DNA from: Opisthorchis felineus
Lineage: Eukaryota > Platyhelminthes > Trematoda > Opisthorchiida > Opisthorchiidae
Assembly (NCBI GenBank): GCA_004794785.1
Contig: SJOL01007501.1
Span: 110,569-174,568 of the forward strand
DNA length: 64,000 bases
Direction of reading: 5' to 3'
Each line of letters opens with the position of its first letter. Within the stretch, counting starts at the first letter, position 1. This document shows, piece after piece, positions 11,407 through 23,024 of the stretch. The position numbers and the translations under genes are program-made. The notes beneath the pieces were generated by a model. It was not told the origin of the DNA. It ran no database searches and was given only the letters and a program-made list of their open reading frames with translations.

Positions 11407-14400
11407 CCATAAGCGGTGTGTTCCATCGAGAATCTGTGACGCGGAATCAAGGATATCGTGTCTACTTGAAAATGAGGCCGCCTTGCTGCAGTACCTCCAG
11501 TGGGAAAGTATTACAAACAAGAGCTTATGTCTCCTGTTAAAAACAAACAAGTTTGCAGACGCGTGCATTTCGGGACGTCATATTCGTCCTACTGGTAACT
11601 CTACGGTTGATTCTTGTAAAAATTGTAGTATTTCTAAGTTGTGTGCGCTTCAAATCAACCAACAAGAGACAAACAATATTTTGTACGGAATACGGTTGTC
11701 TTTTTCGCTCTCATCTTACGGTATCTAAAGCGGTGACCAAGCCGAATGTTGATAAATAGGAATCGTAATTGTATTGTGACATAATGTTTTTTGTTAAGTA
11801 TGTAACGTGTGAAAAGTTATGTACGAGTTATCTTCTACAGCGTGGCCTTATTGCTCACGCAATCCAATTGGCCTGTGGTTGTAGCGTTTGACTAATGCTC
11901 GTAAGTAAAAAAACAGTGGTTGTTATGTGCTGCTGTAAAGCGATCATGGCCGGTACAATTGTTGTGCCGCAAATATGCAGCCACCATCTCCATGGACGGT
12001 CTTTGAAACCAGCAAAGTAACAACAAGCAACCGACTACACGTGGATTGGGTTGATCTTGCGAACATGCGCCCCAATTTGAGAGGAATTTTTACGAAAAAA
12101 TAATCTAGAGGACAATCCGAGCTGAAGAGATCTTTTTTTGGCGCCCGAAAATCCAACAGATATTTCACGAGACCCACCCAAATTGAGTGCGGTTTCTTCA
12201 GACGAAAATGGCTTGAACCATTTTAGGTTCAAGAAATAAAATTTGCGGTCTCAAAAATATTGTGGTTTGAAATGCAGGGAGGGAATCTTACGTAAATACA
12301 CTCCATTTATCAAAATCATTGTGCCTCAGTAACATAGTAAGCATTATATCAATAGCTCTGAGGACACCAGGCTGTCATGAACCAGTGGCGTATCGGAATA
12401 GTTGTTCTGATAAACTGCACCATCTTTAAGTCTGCAACACAATAAAGCAAATACATCTAGAAGTAAGGAGAATAGCTTTACCTTGCATTCACGAAGTAAA
12501 TTTAATAAACGAAGTCAGCAAAACGAAACTTGTGGTCAATATTATTTCGAATTTAAGGGAGACAAGTCCCAGGATATTGCAACTGACTAAGTCACCTTTC
12601 AAGACTCACAGTCACATTTGAGTATTTGGGCTTGCAACTCAAAAGAAGAGTTAGTAATTGTGTTTGCTTTGAATGAGACTACGGCCCCAAAATATAAGCG
12701 TGCTGCATGAAACATTTATTGTTCATTCGGCAGGGAATTTTGTCTTCAGTTGAAATGTGATAGAATTCGGTTATCTTGATTCGAGGGTTTCAGTTCTTAT
12801 TGAGACCACCAATGGAGCGCTTACCTGACGAAGTCCGATAAGAGATCACTAGGTTTTTTTGGATTGTCTGGTGCAACCTATCAGGTAAGTCTTAGTAAGT
12901 GGTTGCTTTGCAATTCGTCAGATCTTCCGCAGTGATTCTGCGTTACAGGCATAATACAGGGCGCTTTATAGTGCTTTTGTGAGCTTAACGTAACGTGTCT
13001 AGTTCACACAATCAAGGTAAATTCAGAATAGAACGTAGAAAAAAGGTATAAAGCAATTTAGTTACATCTCCTAAAGGAGATTCTCATGCCTAAAATTCCT
13101 CTGGGGCCATATTTATTACTTGTTTTAAGCCCATCCTTTGTTTTCAGAAAAACTTGAGGGTTACTCTGAGACTGTCTGGGATTCGTTGATTGGTCCCGTT
13201 TCAGACTTAGATAAAGGCCTTAAACTGCAATGTATCATGCCTCTTATACCGTCTAACAGTGAGAGTGTGCGAAATGAATTCATCTTGCGAAAACATTCTG
13301 ATTTTTCACCGGCAGTCAGCTGATTGTTTGAACGAATGAACAGCTGGTTAAACGGGACTCAGACGTTGTACCAACCGTTCATAAATAGAAAAAATGTGGA
13401 ACCTCTGTCTGATGAAACATAACTTTGTAATTGCACTGTAGCAGGAAAATAGATCATGCCATCGGCCTCAACATACAGTTTCCTGTGCATTCGAGAACCT
13501 TTTAAAAGTTCTCCAAATTTTTCACAATAGCTTACGCTATCCCACAAGGCCTAGAATCGGTCCTACCAAACATTGGTTAACTAAGTGGTTCTTTAAAGGA
13601 AGTATCATCCTCAGGAGAAACTGGGAAAACGTTTCTTCCAATTTTCTGCCTCAGTAAGCTTCTTTTTCAAATTTCTTTTAACCGTTTCTCCTGGCTCATT
13701 GAGTAAAGTAATATTTTCGATTAGGAAAGAACAAGTCTGTTTAACCCCAGGAGACTGGTGTACCATGACGTGGAACATGCTTTTCTGACAAGCTCCTGTG
13801 TGGCACGTATTTTAGATTCCAGTTACTTTCAAGTCCATTTTTCTGAACTTTACTCAAGCTGTTGGTCACCGGAAGCTGTTCAATATTCACATGACTGGTT
13901 TGCATCTTTCTTGCTTTTAGCTGTATTCAGATTTTATGACCAAGTTTACCCTGTGTTAAGCTAACAATCCGAAGTGAAGCTGTAAACAGGTTGAAGTTTT
14001 TTCTTGAGTAATTGTTATTCGAAAACAGCCCTTTTGTGAGGACTACCTTAGGTTGATATGTAAGCTGCTTATCCGCATTTGTGGTTTTCACTGTCTGTCT
14101 CACTAAACATGCACAGGCAACATCACTGCTGAGCAACACAATCAGGCGGATGTGGTTACGGTGTCGACACTGAGAGTGGTCAAGGTCTGTCCTTTTATAC
14201 ATAATAACCAAGTAGATGCATCTTTAGATTTACAATCATTCATAAGCCATTTAAAAGTGCAAAACCAACATCTAATCACTTGAAGATGGACAGTTTACTC
14301 ACTCATCCCTCTCAGTCAAACTTTTGAAGAACTTGATTGGTTCTCTCTCTTCTGACACGCTGTTTTTAAAATTGTCCCATATTTCTTAATCACTAGTCGT

Positions 14401-16985
14401 GTCTACCATGGAAATATATCGAACTGGTTAATTGGTTCGATCATCCGTCACTGTGGCTCCAAGTGTTTCTATTCCTAGAATGTGCCGCGATGTTTAGAAC
14501 ACTGCTCTCCGAATCACTTTGAATTGGAGGACCGAGCTCCGGTGACGCTGGTCACATAAATACAGGCTGTAATAACTTCGAGAGTAACACTAGAATGGAA
14601 TACATTAGAAAGCCTTATAGTTGGACATGACCAAGTACTTTATTTACTAAACAGATGAAGTTCAAGTTCATGCAGCCAGCTATCCAACGTGTTGACTTCT
14701 GGTAACAACTAAAGAGTGCCACTAGAATGTCGTGGTGCCCAAATACATAACCATCTGCTTCAGTATCATATCTGTTATGTGATAGCTTACATCTACCTTA
14801 CTCGTGTGGTGACACTGTGCACAGAATCCAACCGGTTTCAACTTTTTCTGCAAGCGGTGCCAGACAAAATGTATGTTTTAGTCTCCAACCAACCCGTCTA
14901 CCTTTTACGATTGATGTAATGGAGTTGTGACTAGCATTATGTGTACTGTGCGTGTATGTGTGTACTGTGTGTGCTGAGAGATATCTCTCTTTCTTGTTCA
15001 TTCGAACGTGAGGGTCCTCGGTTTTCATTGCAATCTATGACCTTTACTAAAGGGTTTTTAAACTGAAAAGGACGCTTTTTCAGGATCACCGTAGAACCTC
15101 AAGGGTAGAGTAAAATGAATGACATTTAGAGTGTTCTCACGCTGGACTGCTTTCTACTTGTTTTGCCGTCAACTGCATGGGCATAAGTTGAACGGACAAA
15201 ATAATTTTATATTGTTATCTGAACAAAAAATGACAGAATTGTATGTTTTTTGGATCCCGTCGTCAGAACAGCACACAATCATCACCAGAATTTTAAGATG
15301 CGACGTCCTGCTGACATGACAACGAAACCCTAGAAACAATAGTCTTCATCGTTTTTTGTTCTGGATAAATTGAGCTCCGGGGACAAATATGTGGTTTGGA
15401 ATTTATGCTCTTTATAAGCTCATTAACTGCCTGTAGGTTTGCCGAATCGATTCTGATTTGTTTTGCTCAAGTGTTTCGCAACTTTACCACTAAGTGCGTT
15501 AATAGTTCATCATGTTTCTCTCATATTTCGCACATTTGGTTTCATCATTTTACGGGGTGGAAAAAAGGTGTAGAAGTAAGAAAAGTCATGAGATCCCACT
15601 AGCTTTCAAAAGCCCCCAATTTTAATCACTGTGGGTGAAGTATGTAACATTTCAAGTGTAGTCAAATTCGGTGCAAATGCGATTGACCAGAATGCATCCC
15701 AAAACGTTCATCTCAATCTCGGAATTTGAATCACTACTTGCAATCAGCGCAACAGGTTGGGACAACATTCTAAACCTTGAGTGCAATTTATTCTCTGTTC
15801 TGTTCTGTCACCGGTGGACAACATCTTGAAACACACTGTGGCCTTGTGCAGCACATTTAGTTGGCGAAGACCATCGTAAATGAGATATCCAGCTGGGTTT
15901 AGTTGATTTTTCCGTCAAAACCAAATTTCTATGCAGTGGAAATACTTGGTCAGGATTAGGCAGATATTCCTCTCAATCTCTACCAGGATGAATCATAACG
16001 GGTTCACTGGATAGTGCAAATAGCGGAACATGATACGGGGAGGTGAACTTGGGGTACAGCCATTGAACAAAGTGACACCTTCTGAAAAGCTCAAATTATA
16101 TCACCTAAGGAGCCCAACAAGTTACAAAAACCCACATTTCATCCCCTTGCAAACTGGATCAGGTCACATCAGGTGTGGGGGTTCTGAAACCATTCGGCCA
16201 TTCGCTGCTCGTTACAATAATACCGTCCACGTTTTGTTGCTTGGGTTAGGGTCCCCATGCTAACTATGAGACTGGCTTAATGATTGCAGGCTTTTCGCCC
16301 AATTTTCTTAGACTGGTAAACCCGTTGGGATTTTATATACAAGTGGGATATGCAAACTGAGGTCGAGTAGAGCTGAAACAGATGCGTACATTGGAATTGA
16401 TTATTCCACAAAATTCTGTCCTTAGGAGGATCTTATGACTGTAAAAAGGGATGTCTTTGGTCACGTACAATTCTACGCAAATTCGAAAATAAGTGACGAT
16501 ATTTTTATCTCTCAGAAAATTCGCATTCAACAGACGATCTTTAAAATGATTTGGAGAAAAGGTATGGTGAATGTCACCGGCCTTTGCTGAATCAGTACAC
16601 TGGTACTGCTCGGCTGATCCTTATGTACATCATGCGACCAACTTTTCAGGCCACTATCATTTGCCCGGTTCATCAGGTAGGAAAGTGTTGGCAATTTTGG
16701 GGTATTTGTTGAACGGAAACCCGAACCGGACTGGTCGCAATTTTTCCGTTACCTAACCAACTAGTCACGCTCCGCAATTACTCTGCTTCACCACAAACCG
16801 ACAAGGTCTCGACGGCTTTTTCATAGATTGCCGCAATATTTGATGGGTTTTTCAAAGTTCATTGCATTCTCTCGCAATTGCTACTCGACAAAAGCCCAGA
16901 GCCTTCCAACAAGTCTCGAATGCGCGCCATCTTTCGCCTCACTATTTGTAATCGTTTGGGTCGAGCCCACTAGAGTGAAAACAGC
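11407..16985. other. No confident gene; TG-rich tract and one weak exon candidate
   Basis: Mostly stop-rich sequence. A TG-rich stretch is at about 14,936-14,972. A nearly palindromic pair of GTAAG-like sites lies near 12,823-12,890 (cttacctgac / cctatcaggtaagt), without a convincing reading frame on either strand. The frame at 13,141-13,320 follows an acceptor-like cctttgttttcag but shows no recognisable motif. The minus-strand candidate at 14,303-14,384 is listed separately. Confidence 0.45.
14303..14384 (-). CDS. Possible 82-nt exon, unidentified
   Basis: On the minus strand an 82-nt open segment encodes a charged sequence (I-W-D-N-F-K-N-S-V-S-E-E-R-E-P-I-K-F-F, then K-S-L-T-E-R-D) and runs straight into GTGAGTAAAC, a strong donor, at 14,302. 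An in-frame stop precedes it, so the exon would have to begin at the AG ending at 14,385, which has a poor pyrimidine tract. The Glu/Lys/Arg-rich composition is protein-like, but no family is recognised. Confidence 0.2.
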
Positions 16986-16989
16986 GGGA

Positions 16990-17130
16990 TGAAAACTCAG
17001 CTGAATCTCTTAGAAGCATCTTAGAAACATCTTAGAAACATCATAATCGAGAGATTCGGCTGGGTTCCAGGTGAGTCTCTCGTAAAACCAAAGTTGTTTG
17101 CAAATGAATGTAGTCGGCCAAAGTTTTTTA
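16990..17130 (-). mobile_element. Inverted-repeat element family A, core fragment
   Basis: The minus strand reads 'ACATTCATTTGCAAACAA', then 'ACGAGAGACTC' and 'GAATCTCTCGATTATGAT', matching the core of the copies at 11.2, 22.9 and 42.2 kb. Neither terminus is recognisable. A small tandem expansion of about 12 bp (tcttagaa(a/g)catc, three units at about 17,009-17,043) sits where the copies have 'ATATTCTTC'. Confidence 0.5.
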
Positions 17131-19220
17131 TTGGGTACAGCCTAATCCTACAAAAATCCCTAATGCTGTTTATAGTTTCTCCTTTTTTTTGGCTGAATAA
17201 CACCATTTTCAGTCGTCCTCATAGATCTTCGTGAGGGAACCTTTTTGATACAACGCAACCACTTTGATTTTGGCCTGTTTAATGAGCACTTTCCCCATAA
17301 GCTTATGAAAAATGAATCCAAAGCTTCCAAAAACTTTGACCTTTTCGGAGAGAATTCTTTTTCAAGTAGGTTGAAGTGGAACAGATATATTTGTAGATTT
17401 GTTTGACGTGTGTAAGAGGAAGCTGTCATAATTAGGGGTAAAGCATGCCTAATTTGATAGCGGGCTATCGCCTTTCAATTACGTTTTGGCCCTTCTTGTC
17501 TTCTGAATCTCTTTCCTTGAAGTGTTGCCATAGTAAGGGAATGGCCAACCGGAACCAATCCAGACGTTCAATCAAGACTTCTGTGGTAAAACCTTACGTC
17601 GCGAACGGCTTTCGCTGAAGGTTTACTGCTTTATACACGACAAAAGGCTGGATTACGTTAAACGTTGGAATTCCCAAGAAATAAATGGGCATTGTCCAAG
17701 CTCCATCATTCGAAAGCTAAACACGTGTAAAAGACTGATTGGCAAAACCAATATTTCTGAGAAGTTAAAGAGTGTTTCTTAGAGATGTCTCATTCCATGG
17801 CTGAAAAAAATGGATTCAGAAGCCTTATAGTATCACACACTTTCATAAGTATTGCGTCGCCTTTGTACGCTGTTCATCAGGTGAAGAAAGCCTAACTAAA
17901 AATGAAACGAGATCGGCTGAGCAACAACTGCCAAGGATCGTTCTTTTATGTGACATTGGAGTCTGCCACCCATTGTCCTGACGTTGAAACTAAACAACTA
18001 CAAAAACAGTATGCATTCCAAAACGGACAGAGAGATAGTGTGAACATGTAACTGGGATAATTGAGGGAGGGATCAAAGCCGAGGACATTGGGGCAGAACA
18101 ACAAGTGAGAGCCTTCAAACTGAATACATTTTGAGGGCGAACTGATTTGGCAAAGAGTTGTGGGAGGATGAGAGAGTGGATTACGGAAGCGCGAATCCCA
18201 GCCCGTCATTAGTTTTCCCGGTTGCAGGAAAAATGCCAGTTCAATCTCATCTAGCGCAAGGATGTTCAAACAAATTGAAAGATGACTGTGGGATTGGCGT
18301 CTTCGGTGCATATGCGTAGGAAATCGACTAAGTCGATTGGGGTGAGAACATAAAGAACAGGCTGACACTTCTCCGCCGTTCTTCCTTTCCATCCACCCAG
18401 ACAGTTAGTGCCAAAAGATTGCTTTATTGTAGCAGTGGTCATTTAAATTTGATCAAAGTTGAGCAGATTTTTTGGTTGTAGCCTGAATTTAACCCTGCTT
18501 ATAAATCCAGCTAAAAATGCCGAACTCAACAGTACAGCAGTTTCGTTCTTGTTTGGGTTTATAAGCACTGCGTCTTCCACAGACGTCTTCAAGCCTAACA
18601 TTCTGAAGTTTGAACAATCTATTTGGTCTGGGGTAATTTTGGGGTAATGCAGTCATCGGGAAGATTGTGCACCAGTTAACCGTCAGTGACACTTTCGATC
18701 ACGTGATCTACATCTGAACGAGGTTGATGGCGCAGCGTACTCAACACAAATGGAACACGCTATGAAAAACACTTATCTAAATTACGCAGCTGTGCTTAAT
18801 GTCTCATTTGTCGTGAACGAAAGGGTCCAAAGCTCAGAACTTTTCTGACTTGTCACAAGCTTTCGTTAGTTAACACTGGAGATACCGGACATTGAACCAC
18901 CTTACTCACACTAAAATTACAAACTCAATACTATACCTATCAGAACTGAGAAAGTAACGGGGAAATCGCGTGTGCAAGAGAATACACCTTAATTTCTCGG
19001 CTGAGACGAAGAGATTAACGCACGAGAATTAAAAAGCTGTTTTTAGCAAACATTTTGAATTTTTCACTGGGGTTTTTCAGATTCAATTAGGTGCTTTCGT
19101 TTGCATCCAGACCCAGCAAAAGTTCTTATTATATATCACTAGAAAATCACAAAAACGTGAATTGTTTTACTGCTTTATCTAATGGGTACAAAGTAAATTA
19201 TTCAGCTAACTTGTATTGAA
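17131..19220. other. No gene recognised
   Basis: The 148-codon minus-strand frame at 17,946-18,392 is the longest here. It is Cys/Ser/Pro/His-rich without a domain pattern and lacks splice-site support, so I treat it as chance. A short palindrome, gatcacgtgatc, is near 18,698-18,709. Confidence 0.5.
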
Positions 19221-19450
19221 CTCGAGATAGCTCAGTAATTAAGGAGCGAACTTAGTGACCAAAAGGCCTGTAGCCTGAACACAACCACAGCAACTCGATC
19301 GCTCCTCTCTAGTCTTAGGCAACCGGAAAGTATCCCAGCCCTTGTGCATCCTTCGGGTTGCACGGCAGCGAGTCACCAGCCCCACGACTGTTATCAGTAA
19401 AGTACGTTATGCTGGGTGTTCTTTCAACTCGGTGATGCCAAAGTTCACCT
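19221..19450 (+). repeat. tRNA-derived SINE, second family, diverged copy
   Basis: The segment starts with tcgagatagctcagtaatta, whose tagctcagtaa is a good A-box. The B-box is decayed (about agcctgaacac). It aligns along its length with the better copy at 43,634-43,810: shared blocks include 'CGAGAT-GCT-AGT', 'GTGACC/CTGACC', 'TCTAGTCTTAGGCAA' versus 'TCTAGGCTTGGACAA', and 'AGTATC-CA-CCCTT'. The tail (stem-like cttcgggttgcacgg near 19,350) is not present in the other copy. It is not a functional tRNA. Confidence 0.55.
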
Positions 19451-19716
19451 TAAATGCCTACAGTGTAAGTGGTCGCGGGTAAACCAGTTAAATTTTAGAA
19501 GGCTTGGTTCATGTTTGAACCCAGCGTGGCTGTTGTGCACATGGGACAACACATAATATACATTCATGGTCTTAGTCGAGATGACCTTCCCAAACCTTAT
19601 TCCGCACTAGTCTGACTTATTTAGAATGAAAGTTCACAATGGAATGTGTGTTGCCACCGAAATTATTAGTTCATAAATTTTCAAGACCTGTTGAGGTCGA
19701 GAAACACTTCCTCAAT

Positions 19717-19742
19717 ATACTGTACTGTACTGTACTGTACTA
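19717..19742 (+). repeat. (TACTG)n microsatellite
   Basis: About five uninterrupted units of the pentanucleotide tactg. Confidence 0.9.
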
Positions 19743-22700
19743 GCATGAGCATAACTCATATTTTACCCTGCTAAAATCAAATGTACTTTTATGTCCATAA
19801 GCGCGCTCTTAAAATATCCCTTTACTAACGCTCCTATTACCAACTATGATGCTCCATAGAAGGTTTTCAAAATATCTGTTTCCGAAAAAAGGTTGGGACT
19901 CGGTACGAACTCATGAGTCTTTTAATATATTGCACTGCGTGTAAGTGGTGTTCACTCAACTCGTGCAGTAATCTTGTAATACCACAATGGCACGTAGTGC
20001 CTCCAAGACGAAAATCAAGGCCATCCGGTTTGAAACGTTTGAAGGTTTTTAACCATTATTCTAATTTCTGTGGTGTGTTTGCACATCAACCCGTTTCCAT
20101 GGCCTCATCATCTTTACTGGTTGAGTTCTTAGTTCAAACACGGAGTTGGGTGTTATTTCATGCAGTGCGGAGCAACAGTTCAGTATTGTTAGCGTGCTGC
20201 GGACAACGCCGTTGCAAGCAAGGTCGGTGACAACGTCGGATTTTGGCTGAAATCCTAGGTAAGCCATTACTATTGTAACCCACAAATGTACTCGTATTGG
20301 TAATGTGATTTTGTGTCTCTACATAACATGTGCTGCAGAGGAAAATGCAAATTGTGTAACCAGGAGGCGATAATACCATAGCCATAAAATCACTGGATTG
20401 ATGCGGATGAAACCTGAGGACAGGAGAATACAAGTCATTGACGAAAGAGACTTGATCAAAGAAGAAAATATCTCACCTGAGGAGGTGCAATTGCGAAAAA
20501 ACTGAAAGCAATAAAAATCCTTAGTGGGATCCGTGCTTTTCAGGGCCACTTATTACCCAGGATTTTAACGAGTCAGAAATTGTTGCTGTATCATCAGGTG
20601 CTAGTACATTGCACGCCGATCAAATGCTATTTGCCAACAGTTATGGAAATGTGCCAGAACCTAATCGATTGCCGAAGGTTCGTGCTGCAGACTGAACAGG
20701 AACGATGGATGTTTTGGCATCAAGGTTACTGTAACGTGTTTGGGAAGGTGCAACCTGTCAATGAAACAGTCGCCTGATTAGAGAACTCAAGCGGAGAACC
20801 TATCAAACCAGTTCCGGTCTTTTACTTGTAAGAAAGAGTCGCTGAAGAACTAAGGGGCTACGTCAATGGATTGAAGCTTGTGGGAAACGACGGACTCTGT
20901 CCTTAGAGTGCTAAGAACTCCTCAGATTTATACCACAATGGAAAGGTACAAAACTGAGGAGGATCTGTGGTAATCACTTACATTCAATCCAATATGTTTA
21001 TATGCACTATGTTTCAGGTGCTCAATTATCTTGCAACTGGCACAACATTTACGCCTCAACACACACATTTTCATATCCGTACTGTTCGTCAGATTTTCCA
21101 GAAATTTCATTACAGTTTGACAGCTTCATTTATCATTCAACGTCGTATTCACTCATTCACCCGCTTATCCACTCGCTTCTAGTCAATCCACTCATTTGCC
21201 CACTCATCCATCACAGGGGATACGAAGAACTTTATCTGCTCCATTTTCGGCCACGGACAGGTTGCAATCGATGGTCGATACCAGGATCAAATTAAGGTGG
21301 CATTTAGGCAGATACCAAACGCGTATTCGTACCTGCTCCCCTGTTTTGTGCCTTAGATGCTTGGATTGAGTCTAAATTATATCACGACTAAAAAAAACTG
21401 GAAAATTAAAATTGTTTTGCACATGCCAACAGAGTGAACCAATCAACCGAAAGATTGTGTTTGCTTACGGAGGTTCGCGAATAAACAGTACCGTGTTTGT
21501 TTAACTGGCGAGAAAACTCGTGGTATATGAGTTTCTGGTTGGGTAAAAGCAAAATACAAAACAATCTTCTTCTCATATATGTGATAGCCACCATAATTGA
21601 AGGTTGTTCTACCACTATACCCGACCTGACTAAGTTTTTGTGCGAATGAATGTGTACTAAATATGACGTTAGGTGGCAATGGGTTTGATGCAAGAAGCCG
21701 CGGACGTTTATTGTCGTCAAATCGATGAACCACCTTTCGAAACTATATGGTTTAGTCTTTCCGCGCATTAATGAATTCCTTGTCTTTCAAAGGCCACATT
21801 TCTGAACAGGAAACCGGAACTACCAGGGACGTGTTGCTTTGTTCAAAGAATAGCTTATATGAACCGTATTGTACATTTTGCGCACGTGATGGGCACATTT
21901 TTTTAACTCTGAGAAGCGTTAAGCGTGCAAAAGATTGCCATGTTTTGTACAAAGTCGGTGAAGCAGATGTCTAATTTACTTGTAAATCTATGAATCACAT
22001 GCGGTACTCACCTAGATACGCCAGAAAAGAAAACTCAGACTAGAGCAGTTTGTCTGGAGCAGTTTTAGGATATGCAAAAAAGGAGGATGCTAATTACGGG
22101 GAGCTCGTTCTACATCAAGATATCTGTCAGTGATCGGCCAAGCCGCATGAGGAATTTTCAAGAACGATTCGTTTGTATGTTTTGGTGGAGAACCAGCAAT
22201 ACTCGTGAGACCAGCCATTCATCAAGGCAGTCGACTGGTGACCACCTGCTCAGCGATACATGAGACTTTCATTGAAGTCTTTCATTACTTGTGGTGGACT
22301 GGTGGTGTTTGTTTTGAAATTCCGGCTCCAAATTTCTCCCGAATAACCATCATCATCGACAGCATAACATAATGGTGCCTCTGGTGTTTCTCTGCCGTAC
22401 AACCATAATTAATTTGAAAGCCTTATTATGAAGAAAAGACTAAAGCAAGTCATTCTGGGTGTGCCCACACCTCCAGATGCGCATTCAGGCAATCTGGATA
22501 GAAACTGACAACAGAAACGTTACTCACATCGATTGGCAGGCATGTTTTGCAACATCTCCAGTTGTGGAAATTTCGAAGTCTCTAGCCTGGAGAGTGAGTT
22601 GTACCGATAGGACCCAAAAACAGTAAGAAGATTCAGCACCCCGAAATTGGCTTCTAAGTGACCTGCCCTGTCTTGCCATCATTCATCTGTTTTCATTTCG

Positions 22701-22830
22701 TTGCCCAAGTATCTATTTGACAAAAGATAAGGCTTCTTAAGGCTTCCTTATAATGTAATTTTTTTTGGCTAAACAACTTGTTCCCTCCCTTCAAAGCAAC
22801 CTGTGTTAGGAGTTGATCATCGTAAAACAT
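19743..22830. other. No gene recognised; degenerate tandem repeat
   Basis: At about 21,146-21,213 an irregular repeat of a CACTCATCC/CACTCGCTT-type unit runs for some 68 bp and inflates overlapping open frames. The remaining frames (for example 21,406-21,768 minus) have no recognisable domain. Confidence 0.5.
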
Positions 22831-22832
22831 GC

Positions 22833-23024
22833 TCATCTTATTTCGACAAATACACTCATTTGCAAATCTTTTTGTTTTTCACGGGAGACTTAAGTGAGTC
22901 TCTCGTTTATGATGTTCTTCAACTGAATGTGCTGCACAAAGGCCGCCTCATGTTTCGCCCCAAGAAGGGCGAAACCGGTCGTGGGCTGTCGAAGAGTTTT
23001 CAGCAACCTTGTGAGTAGTTTCCT
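22833..23024 (+). mobile_element. Inverted-repeat element family A, copy with the best right terminus
   Basis: The core (tcgacaaatacactcatttg at 22,843; ctgcacaaaggccgcctcat at 22,932) matches the copies at 11.2 and 42.2 kb. The right terminus (gtttcgccccaagaagggcg, then gaaaccggtcgtgggctgtc, then gaagagttttcagcaacct, about 22,952-23,009, and on to agtagtttcct at 23,024) is the reverse complement of the left terminus seen at 42,008-42,079 and 58,408-58,474. Its own left terminus is missing or too diverged. The open frame spanning 22,803-23,018 is repeat-derived. Confidence 0.7.
22952..22975. other. Perfect 9-bp hairpin inside the family A terminus
   Basis: gtttcgccc - caagaa - gggcgaaac forms a perfect nine-base-pair stem with a six-nucleotide loop. 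It lies exactly where the terminal repeat of the family A element begins. Confidence 0.85.

Noticed and set aside
11300..11728. 142-codon plus frame
   Set aside because: It begins inside the right half of the family A element and shows no domain afterwards.
17946..18392. 148-codon minus frame
   Set aside because: No domain, no signal or splice support, and a composition like random sequence.
21002..21295. Overlapping frames rich in Ser, His and Pro
   Set aside because: They are inflated by the degenerate CACTCATCC-type tandem repeat.
22803..23018. 71-codon plus frame
   Set aside because: It lies almost wholly in the family A element, and its C-terminal part is the translation of the terminal repeat.
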